In this document: piece after piece, positions 44,033-53,440 of the stretch | How positions within the stretch are numbered: the first letter of the stretch is position 1 | How the letters are laid out: the number at the start of each line of letters is the position of its first letter | NCBI RefSeq assembly: GCF_014529625.1 | Contig: NZ_CP076039.1 | Coordinates: 682,001 to 746,000 of the forward strand | Source of the DNA: Candidatus Pelagisphaera phototrophica | GTDB lineage: Bacteria > Verrucomicrobiota > Verrucomicrobiia > Opitutales > Opitutaceae | DNA: 64,000 nt | Reading direction: 5' to 3' | Notes under the pieces: generated by a model | Database searches by the model: none | Told to the model about the DNA's origin: nothing | The model's input: the letters and a program-made list of their open reading frames with translations, nothing else | Made by a program: the position numbers and the translations under genes

Positions 44033-45169
44033 ATGATGACTAGAATTTCAGCCCTACTTTTAGCCTTGATTTTCGGCTCCGCAGTGTTTGCGGAAACGTG
44101 TAACGTGATCGTGAAACGGTATGGGGAATTGCCGGATGGTGAAGCCGTTCAAATCTACCGATTGAAAAATGCGAATGGGATGATCGCGGAGATTACCAAC
44201 TACGGGGGCATCATTACGCGACTGACGGCTCCGGACCGGAAAGGCCGCCAGGACGACGTAGTGCTCGGCTACAGCCGATTGGAAGACTATCTTGCGGCAA
44301 CTCCGTATTTCGGAGCGATCGTCGGCCTATACGGTAACCGCATAGCTGATGGAAAGTTTGAGTTGGAGGGTGAGAGCTACCAGCTGACCAACAACAGTGA
44401 AGCCGGAGGGGTTCCGGTCCATCTTCACGGGGGAACCAAAGGTCTAGACAAGGTTCTCTGGAGTGGTCGCCCGTCAGTAGGAAAGGAGGCCGCCAATCTC
44501 ATTTTAAACTATGTGCATCCTGATGGGGCGGAAGGATATCCCGGGAACGTTCGTATCCGTGTGGTTTATCGGCTCACGAATGAGAATGAACTTGAAGTCT
44601 CCTACCGGGCGACGACCGAAAAGGTCACTATCATCAATCTGACTCACCACTCGTACTTCAATTTGCACGGAGAGGGGAAAGGCACTCCGCTTGACCATTT
44701 GCTGATGATCAATGCGCACCACTTCACCCCGATCACTTCTAATATGGTTCCCACGGGTGAGTTGATGCCGGTGAAAGGCACCCCGTTTGACTTTACGAGT
44801 CCGGTCGCCCCCAGAGATCGTATTGACGAGGACCATCTCCAGTTGAAGCTTGGAGGCGGTTTTGATCACAACTGGGTGCTGCGGAGGGAAGGTGAAGGCC
44901 TAGAATTAGCTGCGACTGTTTACGAGCCGGTTAGCGGCCGATATATGGAGGTGCTGACCGAGGAGCCCGGGATTCAGTACTACAGTGGGAATTTCCTTGA
45001 TGGGTCGTTAGTGGGGAAAAGCGGAGCGAGCTACGAATATCGGAGCGGATTTTGCCTGGAGACCCAGCATTATCCGGATTCGCCAAACCATGCTAATTTC
45101 CCTAGTACGACGCTGAAGCCAGGTGAAATCTATAAGACTCGGACCGTCTATCGATTTAGCGTTCGATAG
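44033..45169 (+). CDS. galM: Exported aldose 1-epimerase
   Basis: 378 aa. Signal peptide at 1-20 (ending GSAVFAE). Galactose mutarotase fold: EITNYGGIITRLTAPDRKGR, YGNRIADGKFELEGE, HLHGGTKGLDK, the catalytic His in LTHHSYFNLHGEG, GGGFDHNWVL, and the catalytic Glu in FCLETQHYPDSPN. Interconverts alpha and beta anomers of sugars, here before uptake. A CTCC-rich leader precedes the ATG. Followed 116 bases later by an SSS sugar symporter on the same strand, so they likely act together. Confidence 0.93.
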   Translation: MMTRISALLLALIFGSAVFAETCNVIVKRYGELPDGEAVQIYRLKNANGMIAEITNYGGIITRLTAPDRKGRQDDVVLGYSRLEDYLAATPYFGAIVGLYGNRIADGKFELEGESYQLTNNSEAGGVPVHLHGGTKGLDKVLWSGRPSVGKEAANLILNYVHPDGAEGYPGNVRIRVVYRLTNENELEVSYRATTEKVTIINLTHHSYFNLHGEGKGTPLDHLLMINAHHFTPITSNMVPTGELMPVKGTPFDFTSPVAPRDRIDEDHLQLKLGGGFDHNWVLRREGEGLELAATVYEPVSGRYMEVLTEEPGIQYYSGNFLDGSLVGKSGASYEYRSGFCLETQHYPDSPNHANFPSTTLKPGEIYKTRTVYRFSVR

Positions 45170-45285
45170 AACTGCTCCCGCCAATTTCTCATAGATCTGC
45201 ATCTGGACTGGGGGAGTTTCGCATTAAATCCTTGCGGAAGGACCTGTGACACTCCGTTTTCGTTAGCAATCCCGAATTATACAAT

Positions 45286-46881
45286 ATGTTCTCCCTATTC
45301 TCTTTTATCGCCTTCACCGGACTCGTTGCCACCATCTCCTATTTCAAAACTCGTGACGACGATCATGCCCACGGCAAGAGCTACTTTCTAGCTGGCAACA
45401 TGCTAACCGGATGGGTGATTGCCGGTTCGCTCATGCTGACCAACCTGTCAACGGAGCAGTTGATAGGGCTAAACGGTAACGCCTACACTCATGGAGCTCA
45501 GGTGATGGCCTGGGAAATTATCGCCGCGTTCGCGATGGTGGTAATGGCTTTGTTCTTTTTCCCGCGTTACTGGAAAGGCCAGATTACGACGGTTCCTGAA
45601 TTTCTGGAACGCCGTTTCGACCAACAAACACGTCGCATTCTCGGGGCAGTCTTTCTCATCTCGATTTTTACGAACTTCCTTCCGTTCGTCCTATATTCAG
45701 GCGCGATCGGCATGAACACTCTATTCGGAGTTCCAGACTTGCTTGGCGTAAGCGACGGTGCAGCTATCTGGATAATGGTATGGGCGATTGGTATCGCAGG
45801 AGGTATTTATGCTATTTTTGGTGGGTTGAAAGCGGTGGCCATTTCCGACTCGATCAACGGAATTGGCCTCATGATTGGCGGTTTGCTGATTCCGATTCTC
45901 GGTCTCGCCGCCTTGGGTGATGGAAACGTATTTTCAGGAGTCAGCACTATCGTGAATAATATTCCCGAGAAGCTGGATCCAGTGGGGAAGGAAGGGGAGA
46001 ATATCCCGATCAGCACGCTTTTCACGGGAATGATCCTCATCAATGTGTACTACTGGTGCACGAACCAATCGATCGTTCAGCGAACCTTCGGTGCGAAGTC
46101 GTTGAAAGAGGGTCAAAAGGGTATCCTTATCGCAGCCTGTCTAAAACTAGCCGGTCCATTCTACCTCGTTTTGCCCGGTATAATTGCTTTCCAAATGTTT
46201 GGGCCGGATTTGGCAAAGCAGGATATGGCCTATCCCATGCTCGTATCGAAAGTGCTCCCTCCGGCTTTGGTCGGCTTCTTTGGGGCCGTCATATTCGGGG
46301 CTATATTGAGTTCGTTCAATAGCGGACTCCACAGTTGCTCTACCTTGTATGGGCTGGATATTTACAGAGGAATGATGCGACCCGATGCCTCGGATGAGGA
46401 AACCGTTCGAGCAGGAAAGCGATTTGGGTTAATTCTAGCGATTATTGCGATGGCTCTCGCTCCATTGATCGGAGGTGCGGAAGGATTGTTTGATTTGATG
46501 AAGAAGCTAGCGGCAGTCACCAATGTGCCGATACTCGCGATCATTTTCATGGGTATGGTAACCACGAGTGTTTCAACGAAAGCGGCGAAGATATCCCTCT
46601 TTTCTGGGATGGGTCTATTTGTATTATCCACCTTGATACTAAATAATACAATTTATGGAGTGGAGTTGCATTGGCTGCATTTTACGGCAATCAACTTTGT
46701 GGTTATGTGTGTTCTTATGATTGTTCTGAGCAAGGTATTCCCAACATCGAATTCAGCGGAATCGATCTCCTTGTCTCCAGAAACCGAAGGCACATGGGGA
46801 ATGGCCAAGGGACTGGGTTTCACGGTAATTGTGTTGGTATTTCTAATATATGCATTCCTGCATAACCTTGGCAGTTCTTAG
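45286..46881 (+). CDS. Sodium/sugar symporter (SSS family, SGLT-like)
   Basis: 531 aa with about 14 membrane segments. SGLT-type features: SLMLTNLSTEQLIGLNGNAY near residue 46, EFLERRFDQQTRRILG, YAIFGGLKAVAISDSINGIGL, YYWCTNQSIVQRTFGAKS, and SSFNSGLHSCSTLYGLDIYRGM, where the Na2-site serines lie. Carries a sugar with Na+ into the cell. The upstream mutarotase supports a monosaccharide substrate. Confidence 0.92.
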   Translation: MFSLFSFIAFTGLVATISYFKTRDDDHAHGKSYFLAGNMLTGWVIAGSLMLTNLSTEQLIGLNGNAYTHGAQVMAWEIIAAFAMVVMALFFFPRYWKGQITTVPEFLERRFDQQTRRILGAVFLISIFTNFLPFVLYSGAIGMNTLFGVPDLLGVSDGAAIWIMVWAIGIAGGIYAIFGGLKAVAISDSINGIGLMIGGLLIPILGLAALGDGNVFSGVSTIVNNIPEKLDPVGKEGENIPISTLFTGMILINVYYWCTNQSIVQRTFGAKSLKEGQKGILIAACLKLAGPFYLVLPGIIAFQMFGPDLAKQDMAYPMLVSKVLPPALVGFFGAVIFGAILSSFNSGLHSCSTLYGLDIYRGMMRPDASDEETVRAGKRFGLILAIIAMALAPLIGGAEGLFDLMKKLAAVTNVPILAIIFMGMVTTSVSTKAAKISLFSGMGLFVLSTLILNNTIYGVELHWLHFTAINFVVMCVLMIVLSKVFPTSNSAESISLSPETEGTWGMAKGLGFTVIVLVFLIYAFLHNLGSS

Positions 46882-46999
46882 AGAGTCTCCAATAATACGG
46901 TATCTTAGGGCTGGTTATTGAACTATGCCGACTGCATACTTAAAAGACGCGACAATTGATCGTGCGGGTGCTCGGAGATTACCCGCTACCATCATTCTC

Positions 47000-47941
47000 T
47001 TATCGCCCCATCTTGGCGACGACTGGCTCGGATAGTTTGCGCATGCGCTCGATATCCTCGAGTACTGCCGCGCGGTCTCCATAAACAGGGGAAATTCCTA
47101 AATTCTCCATCTGTTTCCGGGCTTCGGGAGATTCGATTGCCGTCTTTAACGCCTGGCGCAGAACTTCCAGTTTTCCAGGATCGGTTCCTTTAGGCGCCAG
47201 CCAGATTCTGGATTCGTTTAGGACAATATCGATACCGCTTTCTTTTGCGGTAGGCGTATCGGGAAGGAGTGGAATGCGGGATTCGGAAAACATAAGGAGT
47301 GGACGAATTCCGGAAGCACTGAAGTTGATCAGAGCCTGAGAAGAGAAGATGCTAATGTCGGTATGCCCTCCCAGAATAGAGGCTAGTCGTTTGGATCCGC
47401 CCCCAGCGTTGACGATACGGAATTCGAAATCCGCCTGATCCCCCAGGATCATGGGAATGATGTGTGTTGCCGTACCGATTTCAGTAGCGAGCTTCATTGA
47501 ACCCGGCTTTGCTTGTGCCTGCTTGATGAGATCGGCGACAGAGGATATGCTTGAGTCGTCTTTGACTCCCATTCCTAAGCCCGTGTAGCCTGTCATGGCA
47601 ATGATCTCGTAGTCGCTGTGGTCGTAATTGGTAATGCCCATGAGCTTGGCTGAAATCAGGGCATTTGGATTCCAGATACCGATTGTGTATCCATCATTTG
47701 GGGAATCTTTAATCTTTCGCGTTCCCACAGCACCACCCGCCCCAGGTATGTTTACGATAACCATTTTTTCCGGTAATAACGATTCCTCTTGTATCGCCCG
47801 CTGGAAGATGCGGGCCATCGTGTCATGGCCACCTCCCGCTGCGGTAGGTACAATAATCTTAATCGGCTGATTCGGATAGGAGGCGGATAGCGAGGCAATC
47901 GTAAGAATCGTGGAAAAGAAATAGAGTAAAGCGGATTTCAT
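47000..47941 (-). CDS. Tripartite tricarboxylate transporter substrate-binding protein (TctC/Bug)
   Basis: 313 aa. Signal peptide at 1-20. Bug-family landmarks: YPNQPIKIIVPTAAGGGHDTMARI, VNIPGAGGAVGTRKI, the GGGSKRLASILGGHTD strand-turn and WLAPKGTDPGKL. Binds small carboxylates in the periplasm. The TctA and TctB membrane partners are not in this window, so it may serve a transporter elsewhere or act as a sensor. Confidence 0.9.
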   Translation of the reverse strand: MKSALLYFFSTILTIASLSASYPNQPIKIIVPTAAGGGHDTMARIFQRAIQEESLLPEKMVIVNIPGAGGAVGTRKIKDSPNDGYTIGIWNPNALISAKLMGITNYDHSDYEIIAMTGYTGLGMGVKDDSSISSVADLIKQAQAKPGSMKLATEIGTATHIIPMILGDQADFEFRIVNAGGGSKRLASILGGHTDISIFSSQALINFSASGIRPLLMFSESRIPLLPDTPTAKESGIDIVLNESRIWLAPKGTDPGKLEVLRQALKTAIESPEARKQMENLGISPVYGDRAAVLEDIERMRKLSEPVVAKMGR

Positions 47942-48062
47942 CGGGTTGGGTTTCGCCTGTTTCGTAGGGCCATTCTTTTGAGATAAGATATGTGTGGCTG
48001 ACTAGGGCTAAGGCCTTGCCAAGACGGTGATGGAATCAAGTCGACTCTGCTTTTGTAAGATC

Positions 48063-49514
48063 CTAGTTTCCATTGTAAGTGGGGTTTGGAGTCGGGATCC
48101 GGGCCAAGGTTTTTTTCTGAATAGAAGCGAGTTTGGCCAACAGCTCTTCCAGCTTCTCAGGATGAGATTTGGCGAGATTGTTCTGTTCTCCAATGTCATT
48201 ACTCAAATTATAGAGTTCAGCCTCTCCGTAATGATAAAACTGGACTGCTTTCCAGTTTCCCACTCGAATCGCGGCTCCGGGCGTCCACATGGACCCGTGG
48301 TAGTGAGGGTAGTGCCAATATAGAGTGTCCCGCTCCACGGTCTTGCCTTGAATCGGGTTGACCAAGCTGACCCCATCCTTGTGTAGTTTGGGCATTAATT
48401 TAAAGCCCGCTAGCTCAAGCATTGTAGGGAAATAATCCATACTAATTGCCGGAATGTGAGAGATAAGACCTGCCTTGCTGACTCCGGGAGCCCGAATGAT
48501 CAGTGGAACCCGTATCCCGCCCTCGTAGCACCATCCTTTTCCGGCTCGTAACGGCAAAACTGATGTGGGCCCTGGAGCCGCTTTCGTGGCAAGACCACCG
48601 TTGTCAGATGTGAAAATGATCACTGTGTTGTCATCGAGACCTTTGGCGTGAAGCGCGTCCAAGATGCGGCCAATATTTTCATCCATCGACTTTGCCATAG
48701 CGGCGTATTTTGGATCATTTTGTCGAGAGCGTGTTTTACCGTCTCGCTCCACGATGGGGTCAGCGGACCCGGTTAGCGTTTTTGCTTTTTCTGTAAAATA
48801 GGCGTCGTACTTATCGGCACCTTGTATGGGGGTGTGTACCGTGTAGAACGACAAATAGAGAAGAAATGGCTTGGAGGCGTCGCGGTAGTCGAGGAACTCG
48901 ATCGACTCATCCGCGAGGCGGTCCGTCAGGTAACGATCGTCCGGTTTATCCTCAAGTCGTGGGTTGTTAAAAGGAGCGTAGTAACCTCCGGGGGGGCTGC
49001 CCTTGTGGTGGCCTCCTTTATTGAAATCGAAGCCTTGATCTTCGGGGAAGTGGCCTTCGTCTCCAAGGTGCCATTTGCCAGCATAAAAGGTCTCGTAGCC
49101 TTTCCTTTTGAATGCCTCGGCCATAGTTGTTTCTTTCAGGTCTAAGTTGTCTCGATCTTCAGGAGCGATTAGCTTGGGATTTTTTGCGACCGCTCCGGGA
49201 ATCCAATCGGTGATGTCGACTCTGGAAGGGTATTGGCCGGTCATGATGGCGGCTCTAGTGGGAGAGCAAACAGGTGAGGCGGAATAGGCATTGGTAAAAC
49301 GCACTCCTGACGTGGCCAGTGCGTCGATTCGCGGCGTCTCGTAGAAGTCGCTTCCATAGCATCCAAGATCCGGCCATCCGAGATCGTCGATCAGAATAAA
49401 GAGAAAGTTTGGCTTGGAAGGCGAATCGGCTGCCTGAGCGACATCGGTCAAGGCAATCGCCAATGACGCTTTGGCCATTAGAAGGATCTGATTTTTTAGC
49501 GTTCTCATGGGCAT
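48063..49514 (-). CDS. Secreted S1-type sulfatase (CSPTR)
   Basis: 483 aa. Signal peptide to about residue 29 (ending DVAQAAD). IDDLGWPDLGCYGSDFYETP metal site; formylglycine Cys83 in CSPTRAAIMTGQYPSRVDITDWIPG; AGKWHLGDEGHFP; TSDNGGLATK; GEAELYNLSNDIGEQNNL near the end. Closest in style to arylsulfatase A / GalNAc-6-sulfatase-like enzymes. Divergent from the next sulfatase; the 216 bases between them must hold both promoters. Confidence 0.92.
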   Translation of the reverse strand: MPMRTLKNQILLMAKASLAIALTDVAQAADSPSKPNFLFILIDDLGWPDLGCYGSDFYETPRIDALATSGVRFTNAYSASPVCSPTRAAIMTGQYPSRVDITDWIPGAVAKNPKLIAPEDRDNLDLKETTMAEAFKRKGYETFYAGKWHLGDEGHFPEDQGFDFNKGGHHKGSPPGGYYAPFNNPRLEDKPDDRYLTDRLADESIEFLDYRDASKPFLLYLSFYTVHTPIQGADKYDAYFTEKAKTLTGSADPIVERDGKTRSRQNDPKYAAMAKSMDENIGRILDALHAKGLDDNTVIIFTSDNGGLATKAAPGPTSVLPLRAGKGWCYEGGIRVPLIIRAPGVSKAGLISHIPAISMDYFPTMLELAGFKLMPKLHKDGVSLVNPIQGKTVERDTLYWHYPHYHGSMWTPGAAIRVGNWKAVQFYHYGEAELYNLSNDIGEQNNLAKSHPEKLEELLAKLASIQKKTLARIPTPNPTYNGN

Positions 49515-49730
49515 AGGGTTAAAAAATAGGGTCAGTGGGATCTAGTCGAAATTGCGGGGTTGATGTATCTTCGATGGATAATCGAGGGGCAATCGTATTT
49601 CTAGAGCCGCTAATTGGGACTATTAGTTACTAGTAACAATCCCCTAGAGGAATGAAGAGATTTGGACAAGCAACCCTTGCAACTTTCTTTAGAAGGCTTC
49701 TACATTGCCCTTTCTTATCACTTGTATCCT

Positions 49731-51164
49731 ATGCGACGTTTCTTTTTGATCAGTCTTATCGTTTCCGTGTTTTTTGGTTTCGTGGGAAGCGTTCAAGCCG
49801 GAGACCGACCCAACATCGTCTACATTCTGGCGGATGATTTGGGTTGGGGGGATCTGAGCCTTTATGGCCAGAAGCACTTTGAAACCCCAAATATTGACAG
49901 AATTGCGAAGGAGGGAATCCAGTTTATGCAGCACTATTCGGGTAGTACTGTATGCGCTCCCTCCCGCTCGTCTTTGATGACTGGATTACACACGGGCCGC
50001 ACGCCGATTCGCGGCAACTTTGAAGTGCAGCCTGAGGGACAAATGGCGTTGCCGGCGGAATCGGTGACGATTGCAGAGATTCTCAAAGATGAGGGGTATG
50101 TAACGGGAGCCTTTGGAAAGTGGGGGCTAGGATTTCCTGGCTCGGAGGGTGATCCTGTAAATCAAGGGTTTGACGTATTTTTTGGATACAACTGCCAACG
50201 TATCGCCCACAACTATTACCCTTACCACCTTTGGGAAAATGACGATCGCCTTATGCTAGAAGCCAATGAGGGTACGCATGAAGGCGTATACGCTCCGGAG
50301 CTCATACAGGAAAAGACACTCGACTTCATCGAAGAGAACAAGGACAAGCCTTTTTTCTGTTTCGTTCCACACGTCATCCCCCACGCGGAACTGTTCGTTC
50401 CTGAGCGATATATGTCCCGCTTTAGAGGGAAGCTCCTGCCGGAGAAACACTACGAAGGAACAGATGATGGACCCAAATATCGAGTGGGTGGATACGGCAC
50501 GCAACCTGAGAGCCATGCGGCGTTTGCGGGCATGATTGCGATGCTGGACGACCATGTAGGGCAAATTCTGGATAAACTTGGCAATCTTGGAATTGAGAAA
50601 AACACCTTGGTTATTTTCACATCGGACAACGGGGCACATAGCGAAGGAGGGGCGGACCCAGATTTCTTTAATAGCAACGGTCCTTACAGAGGTCTCAAGC
50701 GGGACCTTTATGAGGGGGGGATTCGCGTACCGATGCTGGCACGTTGGCCCGGAAAAATTACGGCTGAATCAAAAACAAGACATGTTTCCGCTTTTTGGGA
50801 TGTGCTACCCACGGTTTGCGATTTGACCGAAACCGAGACTCCAGAGGGAATCGACGGCATTTCCTTTGCGCCCACGCTTCTTCAGTCGGGGGAGCAGCGG
50901 AAGCACTCGCATTTGTATTGGGCTTTCCATGAAAAGGGCGGCCGGGTTGCGATACGAAAAGGGGATTGGAAACTCGTGAAATACAACGTGGACAAGGATC
51001 CAGATGCTAATTGGGAATTGTATGATCTTTCTATCGACATCAGTGAGTCGCGAAATGTCGCTTCTCGGCGTCCTGAATTGGTGCGAGAACTAGCGGAACT
51101 AGCGGAACAATCTGAAATTCCTTCACCCGTAGAAAAATTCAGGTTTCAAAATCCAATCAACTAG
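49731..51164 (+). CDS. Secreted S1-type sulfatase (CAPSR)
   Basis: 477 aa from ATG 49731; this start gives a signal peptide (MRRFFLISLIVSVFFGFVGSVQA), unlike the ATG at 49662. ILADDLGWGDLSLYGQ metal site; formylglycine Cys75 in CAPSRSSLMTGLHTGRTPIRGN; GAFGKWGLGFPGSEG (Trp-Gly instead of the usual Trp-His after GKW); TSDNGAHSEGGAD. C-terminal WELYDLSIDISESRN. The HTGRTPIRGN block is typical of one large planctomycete/verrucomicrobial sulfatase group. Followed by the broken DUF2959 gene. Confidence 0.92.
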   Translation: MRRFFLISLIVSVFFGFVGSVQAGDRPNIVYILADDLGWGDLSLYGQKHFETPNIDRIAKEGIQFMQHYSGSTVCAPSRSSLMTGLHTGRTPIRGNFEVQPEGQMALPAESVTIAEILKDEGYVTGAFGKWGLGFPGSEGDPVNQGFDVFFGYNCQRIAHNYYPYHLWENDDRLMLEANEGTHEGVYAPELIQEKTLDFIEENKDKPFFCFVPHVIPHAELFVPERYMSRFRGKLLPEKHYEGTDDGPKYRVGGYGTQPESHAAFAGMIAMLDDHVGQILDKLGNLGIEKNTLVIFTSDNGAHSEGGADPDFFNSNGPYRGLKRDLYEGGIRVPMLARWPGKITAESKTRHVSAFWDVLPTVCDLTETETPEGIDGISFAPTLLQSGEQRKHSHLYWAFHEKGGRVAIRKGDWKLVKYNVDKDPDANWELYDLSIDISESRNVASRRPELVRELAELAEQSEIPSPVEKFRFQNPIN

Positions 51165-51180
51165 CCAAGTAAGAATTGCC

Positions 51181-51753
51181 ATGAAACACCTTTGTTTTGT
51201 GTCTCAAGCATCCCTCCTGCTATTCGTTGTAGCCCTCTTATCGGAGACAGGTTGTCAGTCTATTTACTGTGGAGCGATGGAGAAAATGGGTACGCATAAA
51301 CGTGATATCCTAGTTGAACGAGTAGAGGAGGGGAAGGAAGCCTAGGAGGACGCGAAAGCACAGTTTGCCAGTGCGTTCGAAGAGTTTGTCGCCGTATCCA
51401 ATGTGGAACTAGGGGATTTGAAAACGCTCTTCAAGGAATGGGAATCCGAGTTAGGGCAATACACTAATCAGGACCTGCAACAAGGCAGCGAAGATCAGAT
51501 GAATCAAACCAAGGTTCTGTATTTGAAGTTGATCGGCGCGATGGAAGGGGTTGCTGAGAAAATGAACCCAGTGCTCGACGCATTTCGGGACCAGACGTTA
51601 TTTCTCAAACACAATCTGAATTCGCCGGCAATCGCGGCCTTAAACAAGATAACTCTTGGAATACGTGGTGAAGTGGACGCTTTGATACAACAAATGTCTC
51701 AATCGGTGGAAGAGGCGAACTCATTCATCGCTAAGATGCACGCAGGCCAATAA
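51181..51753 (+). pseudogene. DUF2959 lipoprotein gene with internal stop and deletion
   Basis: ATG 51181 starts a lipoprotein signal (lipobox SETGC, Cys25) and the DUF2959 opening QSIYCGAMEKMGTHKRDILVERVE. An in-frame TAG at 51343-51345 interrupts EGKEA*EDAKAQFASAFEEF, where relatives have a glutamine or similar (CAG to TAG would explain it). The frame continues to 51753 with EWESELGQYTN, LKLIGAMEGVAEKMNPVLDAFRDQTLFLKHNLN and EEANSFIAKM. A middle block of roughly 45 residues expected between AVSNVELGDL and FKEWESEL is also missing. Confidence 0.8.
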
Positions 51754-51833
51754 TCGATTCAGTTATGGTCGGATAGCCCCGCGCTGGGTGGCGGATAGCA
51801 CTAGGGCGTGGTGATATTGTGGGGGTTAGGAAA

Positions 51834-52244
51834 CTATTTCAGTAGTCCCAAATATTTCTCCTTGTTACCAATCATAACGGCGACAATCAGCGCTACAAAA
51901 ACAAGTGCTCCCGCGGTGTTGGCGGGATCTAGTGTAAGATGAAACATGAATGCGTTATAGGCGATCGGGTCGATTAATACAGTGGCCAACCCAACGGCTC
52001 TGCCCGTAATTAGAAGAATAGCGGATAGGATATAGATCACCCCCATTGTTTTAAGGATGTATGAACCCTCGATTACGGTCATGTACTGGGCAGCGAATCC
52101 TTCAAAAGCAGGAAAATCCATAAAGCCGATGAACTTGTTGAGGCCGAATACGAATATGCCGAGGAGATAGCGAGCGACGAGGAATACTTTTTTCGTAGTT
52201 TTGGGAATGAGGGGTTTAAAGATGTGTCCCGGGGGAACGAACAC
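51834..52244 (-). CDS. DoxX-like small membrane protein
   Basis: 136 aa from a GTG start; about four membrane helices (VARYLLGIFVFGLNKFIGF; TMGVIYILSAILLITG; VGLATVLIDPIAYNAFMF; ALVFVALIVAVMIG). The arrangement and the LNKF motif resemble the DoxX family. Function unknown. It follows the second metal permease by about 40 bases on the same strand, so it may be the tail of the metal ABC operon. Confidence 0.65.
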   Translation of the reverse strand: MFVPPGHIFKPLIPKTTKKVFLVARYLLGIFVFGLNKFIGFMDFPAFEGFAAQYMTVIEGSYILKTMGVIYILSAILLITGRAVGLATVLIDPIAYNAFMFHLTLDPANTAGALVFVALIVAVMIGNKEKYLGLLK

Positions 52245-52285
52245 GATGTCCGAATGATTGAGGGGGTGAAGTTGGGAAGGCTCGC

Positions 52286-53266
52286 CTACTTCTCCTCTCG
52301 GCTGAAATTTAGAGCTGACTCCTCCATAATCTGCCTATTTCGGACGAGGGTAGCGATTAGCCCTCGCTGGGGTGCGAATGCCCAAACAATCCCAAAAACG
52401 ATTCCCGCGATTACCGTCATGCCGCCGGCAATCGAAGCGTTTAGCCAAGTGGCCAGATGAAATCCGAGTAATGAGTAAGCTCCAGAAATTACGGTGGAAA
52501 GCGCGAGGGCGATGGGAAGTCGGTCTGTGAGCATCAACGCGGTGGCCCCGGGAAAGATGATCATCGCAATTACGAGTACCACTCCAACTGATTCGAATGA
52601 GCTCACGATCACAATGGACAGAAAAAGCGTGAGGCCGTACTGGTACCGAGTGGTATTGATACCGAGAGATGCGGCAAGACCGGAATCGAATGAAGTAACG
52701 ATCATCTCCTTGAAAAAGGCAAATAGAAGGACGATCGCTATTAGGGTAATAATCGCCATTCGGACGACCGGTTCGGGCCCAATTACGATTCCACCGAAAT
52801 AGGTAATATCCTGAAGTGGAATGAATCCAAGTTCTCCATACAAAACGCATTCAGCATCTAAATCCACTTCGTCTGCAAAAACGGAAATGAGTATGACTCC
52901 TACTGCGAAGAGACTGGAGAATACGATCCCGATAGCAGCGTCTGGTTTAATTCGAGAAGTGTAGCGGATCGCCTCGATTAGAGCGACTGTAACCACGCCA
53001 GCCGCGACCGCGCCTAGCATCATTGGAAGGGTATCCCGTGAATTGGTGAGGAGGAAAGCCAGAGTAATGCCTGGCAAAATGCTATGACTAATGGCATCCC
53101 CCACAAGTGCCATGCGTCGGAGAATTACGAAACAGCCAACAAGACCACAGGTTCCGGCTACAAGGAATCCCATTAGAACAATCCAAAACGAATTTACTGC
53201 GTACTCGCTCCAGGGCTGAATAAAGACTGTGTGCCAATCAAAGGCTGGGAAAAATTGTTCGCGCAC
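52286..53266 (-). CDS. Metal ABC transporter permease (YtgD/MntD-like)
   Basis: 326 aa from a GTG start. ABC-3 family with about 9 membrane helices: GLVGCFVILRRMALVGDAISHSILPGITLAFLL, IKPDAAIGIVFSSLFAVGVIL, TSFDSGLAASLGINTTRYQYGLT and the FPGATALMLTDRLP segment. Second permease of the operon; partner of the permease-repressor fusion upstream. The 174 bases between the two genes hold nothing that I recognise. Transports Mn, Fe or Zn into the cell. Confidence 0.9.
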   Translation of the reverse strand: MREQFFPAFDWHTVFIQPWSEYAVNSFWIVLMGFLVAGTCGLVGCFVILRRMALVGDAISHSILPGITLAFLLTNSRDTLPMMLGAVAAGVVTVALIEAIRYTSRIKPDAAIGIVFSSLFAVGVILISVFADEVDLDAECVLYGELGFIPLQDITYFGGIVIGPEPVVRMAIITLIAIVLLFAFFKEMIVTSFDSGLAASLGINTTRYQYGLTLFLSIVIVSSFESVGVVLVIAMIIFPGATALMLTDRLPIALALSTVISGAYSLLGFHLATWLNASIAGGMTVIAGIVFGIVWAFAPQRGLIATLVRNRQIMEESALNFSREEK

Positions 53267-53440
53267 GGTCTAAAGCTGAAGGTTTAAAAAATAAGGTATC
53301 CCCGTGGCAAGCCCGAGGCAGTTTAAGGCAGCAACGGTAGGGTTGCTTATCCCTAAGCAGTCGAAACGATTGCGTCGGGTCTGTAGCGAAAGCAGCCCTG
53401 TAATGGATTCGACGGTGAAGCATTCTGTCATTGAACCACT

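Noticed and set aside
46147-46332. Antisense ORFs within the SSS sugar symporter
   Set aside because: Shadow frames of a well-conserved transporter.
53267-53440. 61-codon minus-strand ORF between the two metal permease genes
   Set aside because: No recognisable domain; arginine-rich composition typical of a chance frame.
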